Part shown: positions 8,574-19,938 of the stretch, piece by piece
How the letters are laid out: every line of letters begins with the position of its first letter
Position numbering within the stretch: the stretch's first letter is position 1
Assembly (NCBI GenBank): GCA_016718155.1
Contig: JADKEH010000001.1
Span: forward strand, 448,682-512,681
DNA length: 64,000 nt
Direction of reading: 5' to 3'
Source: Candidatus Rhodoferax randersensis
Lineage (GTDB): Bacteria > Pseudomonadota > Gammaproteobacteria > Burkholderiales > Burkholderiaceae_C
Translations under genes and position numbers: made by a program
Notes under the pieces: generated by a model
Databases searched by the model: none
Told to the model about the DNA's origin: nothing
What the model saw: only the letters and a program-made list of their open reading frames with translations

Positions 8574-8650
8574 CGGTGTGTGGCGCAGCCTGGTAGCGCA
8601 CTTGCATGGGGTGCAAGGGGTCGAAGGTTCGAATCCTTTCACACCGACCA
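8574..8650 (+). tRNA. tRNA-Pro (anticodon GGG)
   Basis: A 77-base cloverleaf with acceptor arms CGGTGTG and CACACCG, encoded CCA end (8648-8650) and T-arm loop GGTTCGAATCC. The anticodon loop ATGGGGT puts GGG at 34-36, reading CCC codons. Its 3' end carries what looks like the scar of an integrated element (next entries), a common role for tRNA genes. Confidence 0.95.
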
Positions 8651-8659
8651 TATGAATCA

Positions 8660-8846
8660 AGGACTTAGCTTCGAAAGGGGCTAAGGCCTTGGTTCTTTGT
8701 GGCTCCAAAATCGTCCGTTGTCCCAACCGTTGTCCCAACTTCGGGCAAAGCTGGGGATGGCGCAGTCGTATCAAACGCACGTCGTAACACTTGCTGCTAT
8801 TTTGATAGCTACTTGCGCAATGAGCACGAGAGCTAGAGGCCGATTT
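8660..8846 (-). pseudogene. Possible integrase C-terminal tail next to tRNA-Pro, with 12-bp tandem repeat
   Basis: Read leftward toward the tRNA, the sequence just past the tRNA 3' end contains an exact 12-bp tandem repeat CCGTTGTCCCAA (8715-8726, 8727-8738). In one frame this reads PEVGTTVGTTDDFGATKN and ends shortly before the tRNA; another frame gives WDNGWDNGRFW. Short GTT/GQR-type repeats of this kind remind me of the ends of tyrosine recombinases that integrate in tRNA genes. Only about 40 codons survive before stops appear in the family repeat at 8792-8846. This is a proposal from memory and position, not a firm match. Confidence 0.35.
8792..8846 (+). repeat. Dispersed Comamonadaceae-type repeat
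   Basis: The segment contains TTTTGATAGCT, then CTTGCGCA, then GCTAGAGGCCGATTT. I recognise this spacing from many intergenic copies in Rhodoferax, Polaromonas and Acidovorax-type genomes, where a variable stem separates the two conserved ends. A shorter look-alike (AAAATAGCTGCTATCAA) precedes the ABC-F gene near 25390. Recognition is from memory; a genome-wide count would decide. Confidence 0.5.
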
Positions 8847-8889
8847 GACACATAGACAGTGCTGCGCAAGGGCTGAAGCGGGTACGAAG

Positions 8890-10587
8890 TCAGAACCCTG
8901 CGGCCGCAGCAATGGCCAACCAGTCCGACAAGCTGCCCAGCAAGTTGACCTGGTCATTGATGGCCGGCGCAAAGTAGTACAGGTTGCCATTCAAACTGCC
9001 CAAATAGAAATTCGTGGACGCGTAGTATCGAAAGTAGACGCCGCCAGCGATGGTTGAGCTGGCGCCCTTCGGCGCCAGGTACTGCGGGTAGGTAGCCTCC
9101 AGGTAGTTGAAGACGCGGTCCGATGCGACCTGAGCCGGTGGCCACGCAGGTTGTAGCGGTTGAAGGGCATTGAAGGCCGCACACGCTGCCGCTGTCGTGG
9201 CGTCGCAGATGCGCAGGATATAACCCTCGGGCTTGAATCCAGGCGTCACGACGGTGGAGGGGAACACGGCCGCACCCCCGATGAACTGACCGTCATGGGT
9301 CACGGTCTCGGCAGTCAGGAAGATGATGCCCGCCGTGTCGATGCCGTTGGCCCTGGCCACGTCGTTCAAGGTCTGCCAGCCCGTGGCCTGCGTCCAGCGG
9401 ATCGCGCGGGCGGCCGTCAAGTTGGTGGTCCGGCTGTTGTTGGCCAGTGTCAGGAAGCGATCAGGCTGGATCCGGAAGTCCGGTTCAGAGCCCCCGTCGA
9501 GGGGCGAGGTCGACGCCAGGCCCACGATCACGTCACCGGTTCCGCTGACCGCCAGGGCAACACCGCTGGTCGTGCCCGGAGCCAGCCCGAAACTCACCGG
9601 GGCTGCCGAATCCGTCCACGAGACGGGCAGCAGAGGGCTGTTGGAGGCGTTGGCTTGTGAGGCGCCGACGACGACCTGCCCCGAGGTGCTGACCCCATAG
9701 GCAAACGAATAAGCCCGCGCACCGGCCGCTGCCAACGGCGCCAAGGTGGTGAGGCTGCCCGCGCCGGTGGCGGCATCGGTCAGGTTCCAGCGGAATCCCC
9801 TGGAGAAGGTTCTTGAAGTGTTCCCGACCACGACCGAGCCGTTGATGTTCACGCCGGTGGCGGCCGTCGTATCGGCGCCCAGCGAGCGCGTGCCGAGCGC
9901 GCTGGTCCAGCGGAAGGCCTGCGTCGCGGCGCCCAGTGCGGTCTGGTTGTCGCCCGCCCGGGAGATCTGGCCGACCACCGTCGAGCCATTGGCGGAGATG
10001 GCCGTTCCGCCGGACAGATCGAATCCCGCGGGGATGGGGAGTGCTACCACGCCTGCGTCCTTGGTCCAGCGGTAGGCGCGCTGCGGCCTGATCAGGCTCG
10101 TGCCTTGCGCAATGCCGCCGTCGACATCGGTGGTGCCGGTGATCGCCCCCGTGATGCTGACGCCCCGCGCCGAGATGCCTCCGGGGAAACCTGAATTGTC
10201 TGGCGCGCGCGGGGATCCGAATGTCGCGAGGACAGGATCCGGAGCATTGATCGGTATTTCCTGGTAAGAGACCACAAAACTTGAGTCCCGTTGCTGGTCG
10301 GCCTGCAAGATATGGACGCGCACCCCGAGGAACAGAAACCTAAATCGGGCAATGTCGACCGCCTCGTCCTCATTTGCGGCGGGGACGACCATATGGCTGA
10401 CGGGGCTGTCCACACGAAATACGCTAGCGGCAAGTGCGGTGTTCGGGTCGGCAAGCCCTGCCACAACGATCAAAGCGGCACCGCAGACGGCGCGAGCCAC
10501 TGCCATGCCGACGGCCATGTGCTTGAATCGTCGGATGCCCGAGCGGTCTCGGGTCCACCGGCTGCGGCATGCGTCGTTGATAGCCAT
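8890..10587 (-). CDS. Secreted HAF-repeat-like protein with a Comamonadaceae C-terminal domain
   Basis: A 565-residue exported protein of unknown function. ATG 10587 has an AGGAG site seven bases upstream. A basic N terminus and a hydrophobic stretch ending NTALAAS (about residue 50) suggest a Sec signal, unusually long. The body repeats short units of the kind 'ISANGSTVVGQ ... QAFRWT', 'VNINGSVVVGNTSR ... GFRWN' and 'VSGTGDVIVGLA', as in extracellular HAF-repeat beta-propeller-like proteins. The C terminus (about 485-565: DRVFNYLEATYPQYL, YFRYYASTNFYLG, GNLYYF) resembles a domain I have seen attached to varied secreted Comamonadaceae proteins. It lies in the accessory stretch between tRNA-Pro and ligA. 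Confidence 0.7.
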   Translation of the reverse strand: MAINDACRSRWTRDRSGIRRFKHMAVGMAVARAVCGAALIVVAGLADPNTALAASVFRVDSPVSHMVVPAANEDEAVDIARFRFLFLGVRVHILQADQQRDSSFVVSYQEIPINAPDPVLATFGSPRAPDNSGFPGGISARGVSITGAITGTTDVDGGIAQGTSLIRPQRAYRWTKDAGVVALPIPAGFDLSGGTAISANGSTVVGQISRAGDNQTALGAATQAFRWTSALGTRSLGADTTAATGVNINGSVVVGNTSRTFSRGFRWNLTDAATGAGSLTTLAPLAAAGARAYSFAYGVSTSGQVVVGASQANASNSPLLPVSWTDSAAPVSFGLAPGTTSGVALAVSGTGDVIVGLASTSPLDGGSEPDFRIQPDRFLTLANNSRTTNLTAARAIRWTQATGWQTLNDVARANGIDTAGIIFLTAETVTHDGQFIGGAAVFPSTVVTPGFKPEGYILRICDATTAAACAAFNALQPLQPAWPPAQVASDRVFNYLEATYPQYLAPKGASSTIAGGVYFRYYASTNFYLGSLNGNLYYFAPAINDQVNLLGSLSDWLAIAAAAGF

Positions 10588-10655
10588 GTTTTGCTCCTGC
10601 GAGGACGTGCCATAGGCGCCGGATGCTGGCACTATAGCACTCGACCCCTGCGCTG

Positions 10656-10816
10656 TGTGAGCAGCCTCGACTGCGACGCCAGCGGGGTGCCGAGCTGGTC
10701 TACCACTGGCCAAAATCGCAGAGCGACGGCAAACAGGCGGACCTTGTGCTCACGCAGTTGGCGCTGATCGAGCGTATCGCAGCCCTGGCGCCACCGCCGC
10801 GCACGCACCGCCGATG
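10656..10816 (+). pseudogene. Remnant of an IS91-family transposase (C-terminal part)
   Basis: One frame reads LRRQRGAELVYHWPKSQSD, then GKQADLVLTQLALIERIAAL and PPPRTHRRWH. This is the C-terminal pattern of IS91-type (Y2, rolling-circle) transposases, where 'LVLTPLELIDRIAALVPPPRTHRHRY' is common. There is no start, no catalytic region and no natural end: the frame drifts into a stop near 10850. Identification is by eye; the debris indicates past insertion in this accessory stretch. Confidence 0.6.
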
Positions 10817-11340
10817 GCACCCATGGCGATGCGCCCGCCCTTGCCGGTGAATACACCCGCGATCTCTTCGCGCAGGTGTACGAGATCGGGTTGGATCAAG
10901 CGACCGTACCGAATCACGCATCACCCGATCTCGTTGGGCACCATGCCGCGCTTGGAGCGCACAAACAGCTGCGCGCTGATTGAAGCGAGGCTTGGAATTG
11001 AATACATGAGAGTTGGTTATGACGCGATGGTGTCTTTGAGAGTGAAGTGATCGCGGTTGAGAATGTGTCAGTGCCGACGACAGTCAAACGATGGGGTATC
11101 AAAGGCAAAGCGGGGGAACAGACGGGGGAATGGAACGACATTTCTAGAACCTAAATCCATCATCCATCAGGGTTTCAAGGCATTTTCAGAGCGGCTTCAC
11201 CCCAGCGGCTTCTGAGCTGCTGGTCTTTTTCTTTTTTCGGGGGCTCCAATTGGACGGGAGCCATTCCCGCTGCAGGTGAATTCGTCCCAGCAAGCATCTC
11301 CGCGCGCTTGATCCAAACCCGGCGCTTTGTCAACCGGGGT

Positions 11341-11373
11341 TTGACCTTGTCTGACCGATTTCTGACATATAAT
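11341..11373 (+). promoter_or_regulatory. Promoter of the alanine-rich lipoprotein gene
   Basis: A perfect TATAAT at 11368-11373. Candidate -35 elements are TTGACC at 11341 (21-base spacing) or TTGTCT at 11347 (15-base spacing); neither spacing is ideal. The leader to the ATG at 11475 is about 95 bases. Confidence 0.55.
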
Positions 11374-11474
11374 TGAGGGCTAGGTGAAATGCTCGAGCCG
11401 TTTTGCTTAGTCCGTGCAGGTTTCCTGCTCAGACAGTTTCCGGAAATTGTTTTCAACTCAACAGGTATTTTCAA

Positions 11475-11786
11475 ATGAACAAATCTCTCGTCTTGGCTGC
11501 AGTCATTGCTGCCGCTGCCCTCGCCGCTTGTGGCAAGAAGGAAGAAGCCCCCGCACCTGCGCCCGCACCCGTGGCTGCACCTGCCCCCGCTCCCGCCGCT
11601 CCCGCTCCCGCTGCTGACGCATCGGCTGCCGCTGGCGCCGCTACAGCTGCCGCTGGTGCCGCCTCCGCTGCCGCTGGTGCTGCTTCGGCCGCTGCTGGCG
11701 CTGCTGACGCCGTCAAGGGCGCCGCTGAAGCTGTCAAGGGCGCTGCCTCTGCAGCCAAGGGCGCTGCTGACGCCACCAAGAAGTAA
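11475..11786 (+). CDS. Alanine-rich heptad-repeat lipoprotein
   Basis: A 103-residue predicted lipoprotein. The signal MNKSLVLAAVIAAAALAAC ends in a lipobox LAAC with Cys19 as the acylated residue, followed by GKKEE, so outer-membrane anchoring is likely. Residues 25-48 are a Pro-Ala spacer. The rest is seven copies of a 7-residue unit, consensus [AV][AK]GAA[TSDE]A, ending in TKK; this should form a long Ala-rich helix, slightly charged in its last third (VKGAAEA, VKGAASA, AKGAADA). Function unknown; a periplasmic spacer or coiled helix is plausible. It has its own promoter and a strong terminator. Confidence 0.85.
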   Translation: MNKSLVLAAVIAAAALAACGKKEEAPAPAPAPVAAPAPAPAAPAPAADASAAAGAATAAAGAASAAAGAASAAAGAADAVKGAAEAVKGAASAAKGAADATKK

Positions 11787-11810
11787 TCGTCCACAAGCGA
11801 CACTGCTTCA

Positions 11811-11843
11811 GAAAAAGGACCGCCGACAGGCGGTCCTTTTTTT
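11811..11843 (+). terminator. Rho-independent terminator after the lipoprotein gene
   Basis: AAAAAGGACCGCC and GGCGGTCC with a GACA loop, then seven T. The A run on the left makes it usable from the opposite direction, toward which the ligA-side genes run. Confidence 0.93.
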
Positions 11844-11857
11844 GCTTCCCGCGATGG

Positions 11858-12085
11858 TCAAATGGCGGTCAAGTCGGCCTCGTGCAGCACTGCGACGCCG
11901 AGCTTCAGCGCATCGTCAAGCTTGCTGCCCGCCTTGTCACCGGCAACGCCGAAATCAGTTCTGCGGGATACGGACTTGAAGACTTTAGTGCCCAGCGCCA
12001 GAAAACGCGGCTCCAGCTGCTCGCCACGGCCTGCATGGCCGACACGCTGCTGTGGCTCTCGCGCCGACCGGAACGTTTCGCGCAT
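11858..12085 (-). pseudogene. Detached BRCT-like fragment downstream of ligA
   Basis: A 75-residue frame beginning MRETFRSARE whose last 48 residues align with the BRCT end of the adjacent LigA: ALGTKVFKSVSRRTDFGVAG against AAGAKVAGSVSKKTDYVVAG, and AGSKLDDALKLGVAVLHEA against AGSKLDKARELGVAVIDEA. It starts 32 bases beyond the ligA stop, in another frame. It lacks the first half of a BRCT domain, so it is either the decayed tail of a duplicated ligA or a reused mini-protein. No clear ribosome site is visible. Confidence 0.55.
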
Positions 12086-12117
12086 GAATCGACCGGCGAG
12101 CCGGACTGAAAAAGCCT

Positions 12118-14241
12118 TCAGCCGGCCGTGCCGCCGAGCAAGGCCTGCAGGCCCGCTTCGTCGATCACCGCCACGCCCAGCTCGCGGGCCTTGTCCAGCT
12201 TGCTCCCGGCCTGTACCCCCGCGACCACGTAGTCGGTCTTCTTGCTGACCGAGCCCGCCACCTTGGCGCCGGCGGCTTCCAGCATCTCCTTGGCCTGCTC
12301 GCGGCTCAGCGTGGGCAGGGTGCCCGTGAGCACGAAGGTCTTGCCTACCAGCGGCAACCGCGCCGCCTCGCTGGGCTCGCCCTCTTCCCAACGCAGGCCG
12401 CAGGCACGCAGCTGCTCCACCACCTCACGGTTGTGCGTTTGCTGGAAAAAGGTGTGGATGCTCTGCGCCACGATGGGTCCCACGTCGGGCACGTGCAGCA
12501 GTTGCTCTTCGCTGGCGTCCATGATCGCGTCGAGCTTGCCGAAATGCCGCGCCAGCGCCTTGGCGGTGGCCTCGCCCACATGGCGTATACCCAGACCGAA
12601 GATGAAGCGAGGCAAGGTGGTTTGCTTGGATTTCTCCAACGCATCGACGATGTTCTGCGCCGACTTGTCGGCCATGCGCTCCAGGCTGGCCAGCGCCGTC
12701 AGACCCAAGCGGTAGACATCGGGCAGGGTCTTGACCACGCCGCCATCGACCAGCTGGTCCACCAGCTTGTCGCCCAGGCCTTCGATATCCACGGCGCGGC
12801 GGTGGGCGAAATGCAGCATGGCCTGCTTGCGCTGGGCTGGACAGAACAAGCCACCCGTGCATCGATAGTCAATACCGCCTTTCTCACGTTCGGCGCGACT
12901 GCCACAGACTGGACACACATGGGGCATGCGGAAATTGGGAACGTAAGGCACACGTGGTGCAGGTCGCGAGGCACCAGTTGCCGACAATCCGGCAGCCGCA
13001 AGGCCAGCCGCTGCTGAACTGGCCACCCGCCCCACGATCTCGGGAATCACATCGCCCGCTCGCCGCACGATGACTCGGTCACCCACACGCACATCCTTGC
13101 GACGCATCTCGAAGAGGTTGTGCAGCGTGGCATTGCTCACCGTGGTGCCGCCCACGAACACTGGTTCCAGTTTGGCCACAGGCGTGAGCTTGCCGGTACG
13201 GCCCACCTGGATCTCAATGTCGTTGAGACGCGTCAGCATCTCCTGCGCCGGGTACTTGTGCGCCACGGCCCAGCGGGGCTCGCGGGTCTTGAAACCCAGC
13301 TGTTGCTGCAGGGCCAATGAATTGACCTTGTAGACCACACCATCGATGTCGAAGGGCAGCGCATCGCGCTTGGCGCGGACGGCGTCGTGGAAAGCCGTCA
13401 GCCCCGCGGCCCCTTGGGCTACGCTGCGCTCCACGCACACCGGCAGGCCCATGGCCTGCACGGCGTCGAGCATCTGCGCATGGGTGGACGGAAGGGACCA
13501 GCCCTGTACCTCGCCCAGGCCGTAGGCAAAGAAGCTCAGCGGGCGCTGGGCCACCAGGGCCGGATCGAGCTGGCGGATGGCGCCGGCTGCGGTGTTGCGC
13601 GGATTGATGAAGGTCTTGTCGCCCTTCTCGCGCTGCTTGGCGTTGAGCGCCTCGAAATCGTCGCGGCGCATGTAGACCTCGCCGCGCACCTCCAGCACCG
13701 GCGCGTCGCAGCCATCCAGGCGCAAAGGGATCTGGCCTATGGTGCGCACGTTCTGCGTCACGTCTTCACCGGTCTCGCCGTCACCGCGCGTGGCGGCCTG
13801 CACCAGCACGCCGTGCTCGTAACGCAGGTTGATGGCCAGGCCGTCAAACTTGAGTTCGGCTGCGTATTGCACGGGCGGATCGGGCTCCTGCAGGGCCAGG
13901 GCCTTGCGCACACGCGCGTCGAAATCCTGCGCCCCCTGGGCCGTCGTGTCCGTCTCGGTTTCGATGGACAGCATGGGCACGGCATGGCGCACGGGCGCCA
14001 GCCCGTCCAGCACCTTGCCGCCAACGCGCTGCGTGGGCGAATCCGGCGTCACCCATTCGGGATGAGCTGCCTCGATCGCCTGCAACTCCTGAAACAGGCG
14101 GTCGTATTCGGCATCGGGAATCAATGGCGCATCGAGCACGTAGTAATGATGCCCATGTTGATGCACCACATGACGCAACGCCGACAGCCTGGCAAACTCC
14201 GCCGGTGTGGTGTCCGAGGCAAACAGGTCCGGCGTGGTCAT
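12118..14241 (-). CDS. ligA: NAD+-dependent DNA ligase
   Basis: Seals DNA nicks using NAD+ during replication and repair. 707 residues with the full domain set: Ia region, adenylation domain with AMP-accepting Lys131 in ELKFDG, OB fold, a four-Cys zinc finger (CPVCGS...CTGGLFCPAQ), helix-hairpin-helix repeats and a C-terminal BRCT domain. ATG 14241 is chosen; a GTG at 14268 would overlap the zipA stop (TGA, 14265-14267) and neither start has a strong ribosome site. The gene follows smc and zipA and is probably cotranscribed with them. Confidence 0.96.
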   Translation of the reverse strand: MTTPDLFASDTTPAEFARLSALRHVVHQHGHHYYVLDAPLIPDAEYDRLFQELQAIEAAHPEWVTPDSPTQRVGGKVLDGLAPVRHAVPMLSIETETDTTAQGAQDFDARVRKALALQEPDPPVQYAAELKFDGLAINLRYEHGVLVQAATRGDGETGEDVTQNVRTIGQIPLRLDGCDAPVLEVRGEVYMRRDDFEALNAKQREKGDKTFINPRNTAAGAIRQLDPALVAQRPLSFFAYGLGEVQGWSLPSTHAQMLDAVQAMGLPVCVERSVAQGAAGLTAFHDAVRAKRDALPFDIDGVVYKVNSLALQQQLGFKTREPRWAVAHKYPAQEMLTRLNDIEIQVGRTGKLTPVAKLEPVFVGGTTVSNATLHNLFEMRRKDVRVGDRVIVRRAGDVIPEIVGRVASSAAAGLAAAGLSATGASRPAPRVPYVPNFRMPHVCPVCGSRAEREKGGIDYRCTGGLFCPAQRKQAMLHFAHRRAVDIEGLGDKLVDQLVDGGVVKTLPDVYRLGLTALASLERMADKSAQNIVDALEKSKQTTLPRFIFGLGIRHVGEATAKALARHFGKLDAIMDASEEQLLHVPDVGPIVAQSIHTFFQQTHNREVVEQLRACGLRWEEGEPSEAARLPLVGKTFVLTGTLPTLSREQAKEMLEAAGAKVAGSVSKKTDYVVAGVQAGSKLDKARELGVAVIDEAGLQALLGGTAG

Positions 14242-14264
14242 GGCACGGTGCCCGCCTGGACTGT

Positions 14265-15311
14265 TCACGAAAACAAGCGTCGCGCCAGGACCGATCCGGA
14301 GGCGAGATCGCGCGCGTCAAGCGTGTCATAGAGCGTTTCAAGCTCATAGCCGATCACGTCCATGTCGTCCCACGCAAGTGGCTGTCCCTTGTCGTCGGTC
14401 ACCACCCCATCCATGGCCTTCGCCAGGTCGCGCGCAGCTTCGCGCATGCGCACAAAGGCGCGCTCGCTGCGCGCAACTTGCGCCACATCCAAAGCCAAAG
14501 TCAACTCCCGCACGGCGGCTTGAGCGGGATCCTCGGCCAGGGCCGCCTGCGGATCAAAACTCAAGGTCAGGACCGGAGGCAACCCCACGCTGCTGGCAGG
14601 CAGCACCATGCGCCCCGGCATCGCTCCCACCACAAATCCCATATGCGCGGCGTTTTGCTGGACATAGCCGGGACTCCAGGCCACTGCGTGCGCCTGTAGC
14701 GTGAAGCTGAGTTGCGCATCATGTTCGCTGGCAAACTGATCAAGCTCACGGGCGCGCGCCACCTCGTCAAGCATCTCCGGGAACTGCGCAGTGCCGTTGA
14801 CCGCATCCGCAAACGTTTGCGCCTTGACCACGAATTCAGAGTACTCAATTTCGTTGAGAGGACCGGTCCGATTGGCCAGTTGAACGCCCGCCTGGAACGC
14901 CTCGTAACGCTGGCCAAGTGCGGGTGGCTCCCACTCGTGGGTAACCTGATTGAGCCCTTCGACGAAGAACGGTTTGCTGCCGGCACGGCGGGTAGTTGGC
15001 ATGACCAGCAAGGCGGCATCGCCAGAAACCACGGTTTCCAACACAATTGGCGCCACCGCATCCAGCAGTGCGTCCAGCGGTGGCTGCTTGTCCATGCCGG
15101 GGATACCGAGCGGCGGCGCGTCGCCCAGGACCGGCGCCGAATCAGTGTCGAAACCACTCAGCGCCGACTCGCCCAGCGTCGGCTCACGCGGCGGCTGCTC
15201 CGGCGACGCCTGCCTGGGAGCATTGCGCCGTGCCGTCCAGGCACCGTGGGCGACAAGCCCCGCGAGCACCAAGCCGCCAGCCACTGCAAGTCCGATCTGC
15301 AAACTAGACAT
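14265..15311 (-). CDS. zipA: ZipA-like cell division protein
   Basis: A bitopic inner-membrane protein of 348 residues that would tether FtsZ to the membrane at the division site. It has an N-terminal membrane helix (about 5-22, IGLAVAGGLVLAGLVAHG), a Pro/acidic linker, and a C-terminal FtsZ-binding-like domain. The diverged ZipA of this group is longer in its middle than that of E. coli. Placement between smc and ligA supports the call. The start is six bases beyond the smc stop. Confidence 0.85.
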   Translation of the reverse strand: MSSLQIGLAVAGGLVLAGLVAHGAWTARRNAPRQASPEQPPREPTLGESALSGFDTDSAPVLGDAPPLGIPGMDKQPPLDALLDAVAPIVLETVVSGDAALLVMPTTRRAGSKPFFVEGLNQVTHEWEPPALGQRYEAFQAGVQLANRTGPLNEIEYSEFVVKAQTFADAVNGTAQFPEMLDEVARARELDQFASEHDAQLSFTLQAHAVAWSPGYVQQNAAHMGFVVGAMPGRMVLPASSVGLPPVLTLSFDPQAALAEDPAQAAVRELTLALDVAQVARSERAFVRMREAARDLAKAMDGVVTDDKGQPLAWDDMDVIGYELETLYDTLDARDLASGSVLARRLFS

Positions 15312-15317
15312 GAACGT

Positions 15318-18833
<3,516 letters not shown>

Positions 18834-19070
18834 GGATCACTGGGGCTTTGACAAAGCGGTGAAATGGACTGGGACGACTCAGGCAAACAGAGGCGGCAGA
18901 CTGCCCGAACACGGGTTGCCATGATACCTTGTGCCACGCACACGCACCCTGAAACGAGCGCGCTTGAGGCACGGGTATGATGCCGCTGGCGCCGTTTTAG
19001 CCGGAACCTGCCGTCAGCAAGCGGTCCGGCGTAGCCAGCCAGGCACCCCCATCAGGCAACGAGGTCCGTC

Positions 19071-19880
19071 TTGAACGAGCATTCGATTGGAGTATTCGAC
19101 AGCGGCGTGGGCGGCCTGAGCGTGTTGCGCTCACTGCGCCAGGAAATGCCGCACGAAGACTTCATCTACATTGCGGACAGCGGCCATGCCCCCTATGGCG
19201 AACGCGCGGACAGCTACGTGGTCGCCCGAGCCCGAGCCATCACCGGCTACCTGATCGCCCAGCATCACATCAAGGCGCTGGTGATCGCCTGCAACACGGC
19301 CACCGCGGCGGCCATCCATCAACTACGGCAGGACCACCCCAGCCTGCCCATCATTGGCGTCGAGCCGGCCCTTAAACCAGCGGTGGGGGCCAGCACCACG
19401 CGCCGCATCGGCGTCATGGCCACGCGCAGCACGCTGTCGAGTGCCAAATACGCCACGCTGCTCGCGTCCTTGCAGGGTCAGGCCGAATTCGTGAACCAGG
19501 CTTGTGACGGTCTGGCGCAGGCCGTCGAGCACGACGACACTACAAAAATAATAGCGCTCTGCACCCACTACATAAGCCAGATGGGGCAATTCGGCACAAA
19601 TTCCGGGCAAATCGATGCGCTGGTGCTGGGCTGCACCCACTATGCATTTGCCGAGCCCCACTTGCGGGCCTTGGTGGGCCCGCAGGTTCGTATCCTGGAC
19701 ACTGGCGAGCCCGTGGCCAGACGAACCCATCAGGTATTGGCATCACAACTGTCCGCCCGCCATGGCAAGGGGCACTGCAGCTTCGAGACTTCCGGCTCGA
19801 CAGCTCTGCTGCAGACGGCGGTGCAGCGCTGGTTGCAGTTGCCTGGCCCGATCGGCGCCTTGCGCGACCGGGTGAGTTGA
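19071..19880 (+). CDS. murI: Glutamate racemase
   Basis: Interconverts L- and D-glutamate in the cytosol, supplying D-Glu for peptidoglycan. 269 residues; the two catalytic cysteines are visible as Cys74 (VIACNTATA) and Cys188 (LGCTHY), with the N-terminal FDSGVGGLSV loop. The start is TTG at 19071 with GAGG six bases upstream; no in-frame ATG lies between it and the conserved N terminus, so TTG use seems real. It begins a plus-strand series continuing into the lysine/diaminopimelate genes, a shared cell-wall precursor theme. Confidence 0.96.
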   Translation: MNEHSIGVFDSGVGGLSVLRSLRQEMPHEDFIYIADSGHAPYGERADSYVVARARAITGYLIAQHHIKALVIACNTATAAAIHQLRQDHPSLPIIGVEPALKPAVGASTTRRIGVMATRSTLSSAKYATLLASLQGQAEFVNQACDGLAQAVEHDDTTKIIALCTHYISQMGQFGTNSGQIDALVLGCTHYAFAEPHLRALVGPQVRILDTGEPVARRTHQVLASQLSARHGKGHCSFETSGSTALLQTAVQRWLQLPGPIGALRDRVS

Positions 19881-19938
19881 CAGGGCGGCCCACCTGAGGC
19901 GGCGATAACATTCTGCCGGGGCAGGATAATCGAACCCT

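Larger units (their letters stand above)
10588..11474. other. Gene-poor stretch with transposase debris and a promoter
   Basis: No intact gene is supported across these 887 bases. Contents: the ribosome site of the HAF-like gene on the left, an IS91-type transposase fragment at about 10656-10816, then roughly 500 bases in which short frames exist on both strands without recognisable products, and finally the promoter and leader of the lipoprotein gene from 11340. A minus-strand frame at 11175-11474 spans the lipoprotein promoter and its own start lies inside that gene's leader, so I do not call it. Confidence 0.6.

Noticed and set aside
8660..8700. Hairpin after tRNA-Pro as a terminator
   Set aside because: A stem (GGACTTAGC / GCTAAGGCC) exists but the following T run is weak and interrupted, so I do not call a terminator.
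8556..8990. Minus-strand open frame of 144 residues ending GVKGFEPSTPCTPCKC...
   Set aside because: The end is the antisense of tRNA-Pro, a well-known false protein; the rest overlaps the dispersed repeat and the integrase scar.
10814..11050. Short plus-strand frame in the gene-poor stretch
   Set aside because: No ribosome site, no recognisable domain, and it follows the IS91 remnant in another frame.
11471..11803. Minus-strand Ala-rich frame over the lipoprotein gene
   Set aside because: GC-rich tandem repeats keep all frames open; the plus-strand reading has a lipobox, promoter and terminator.
14242..14268. GTG start for ligA that would overlap zipA
   Set aside because: It adds nine residues unlike the family; ATG 14241 is enough. 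The choice is not certain.
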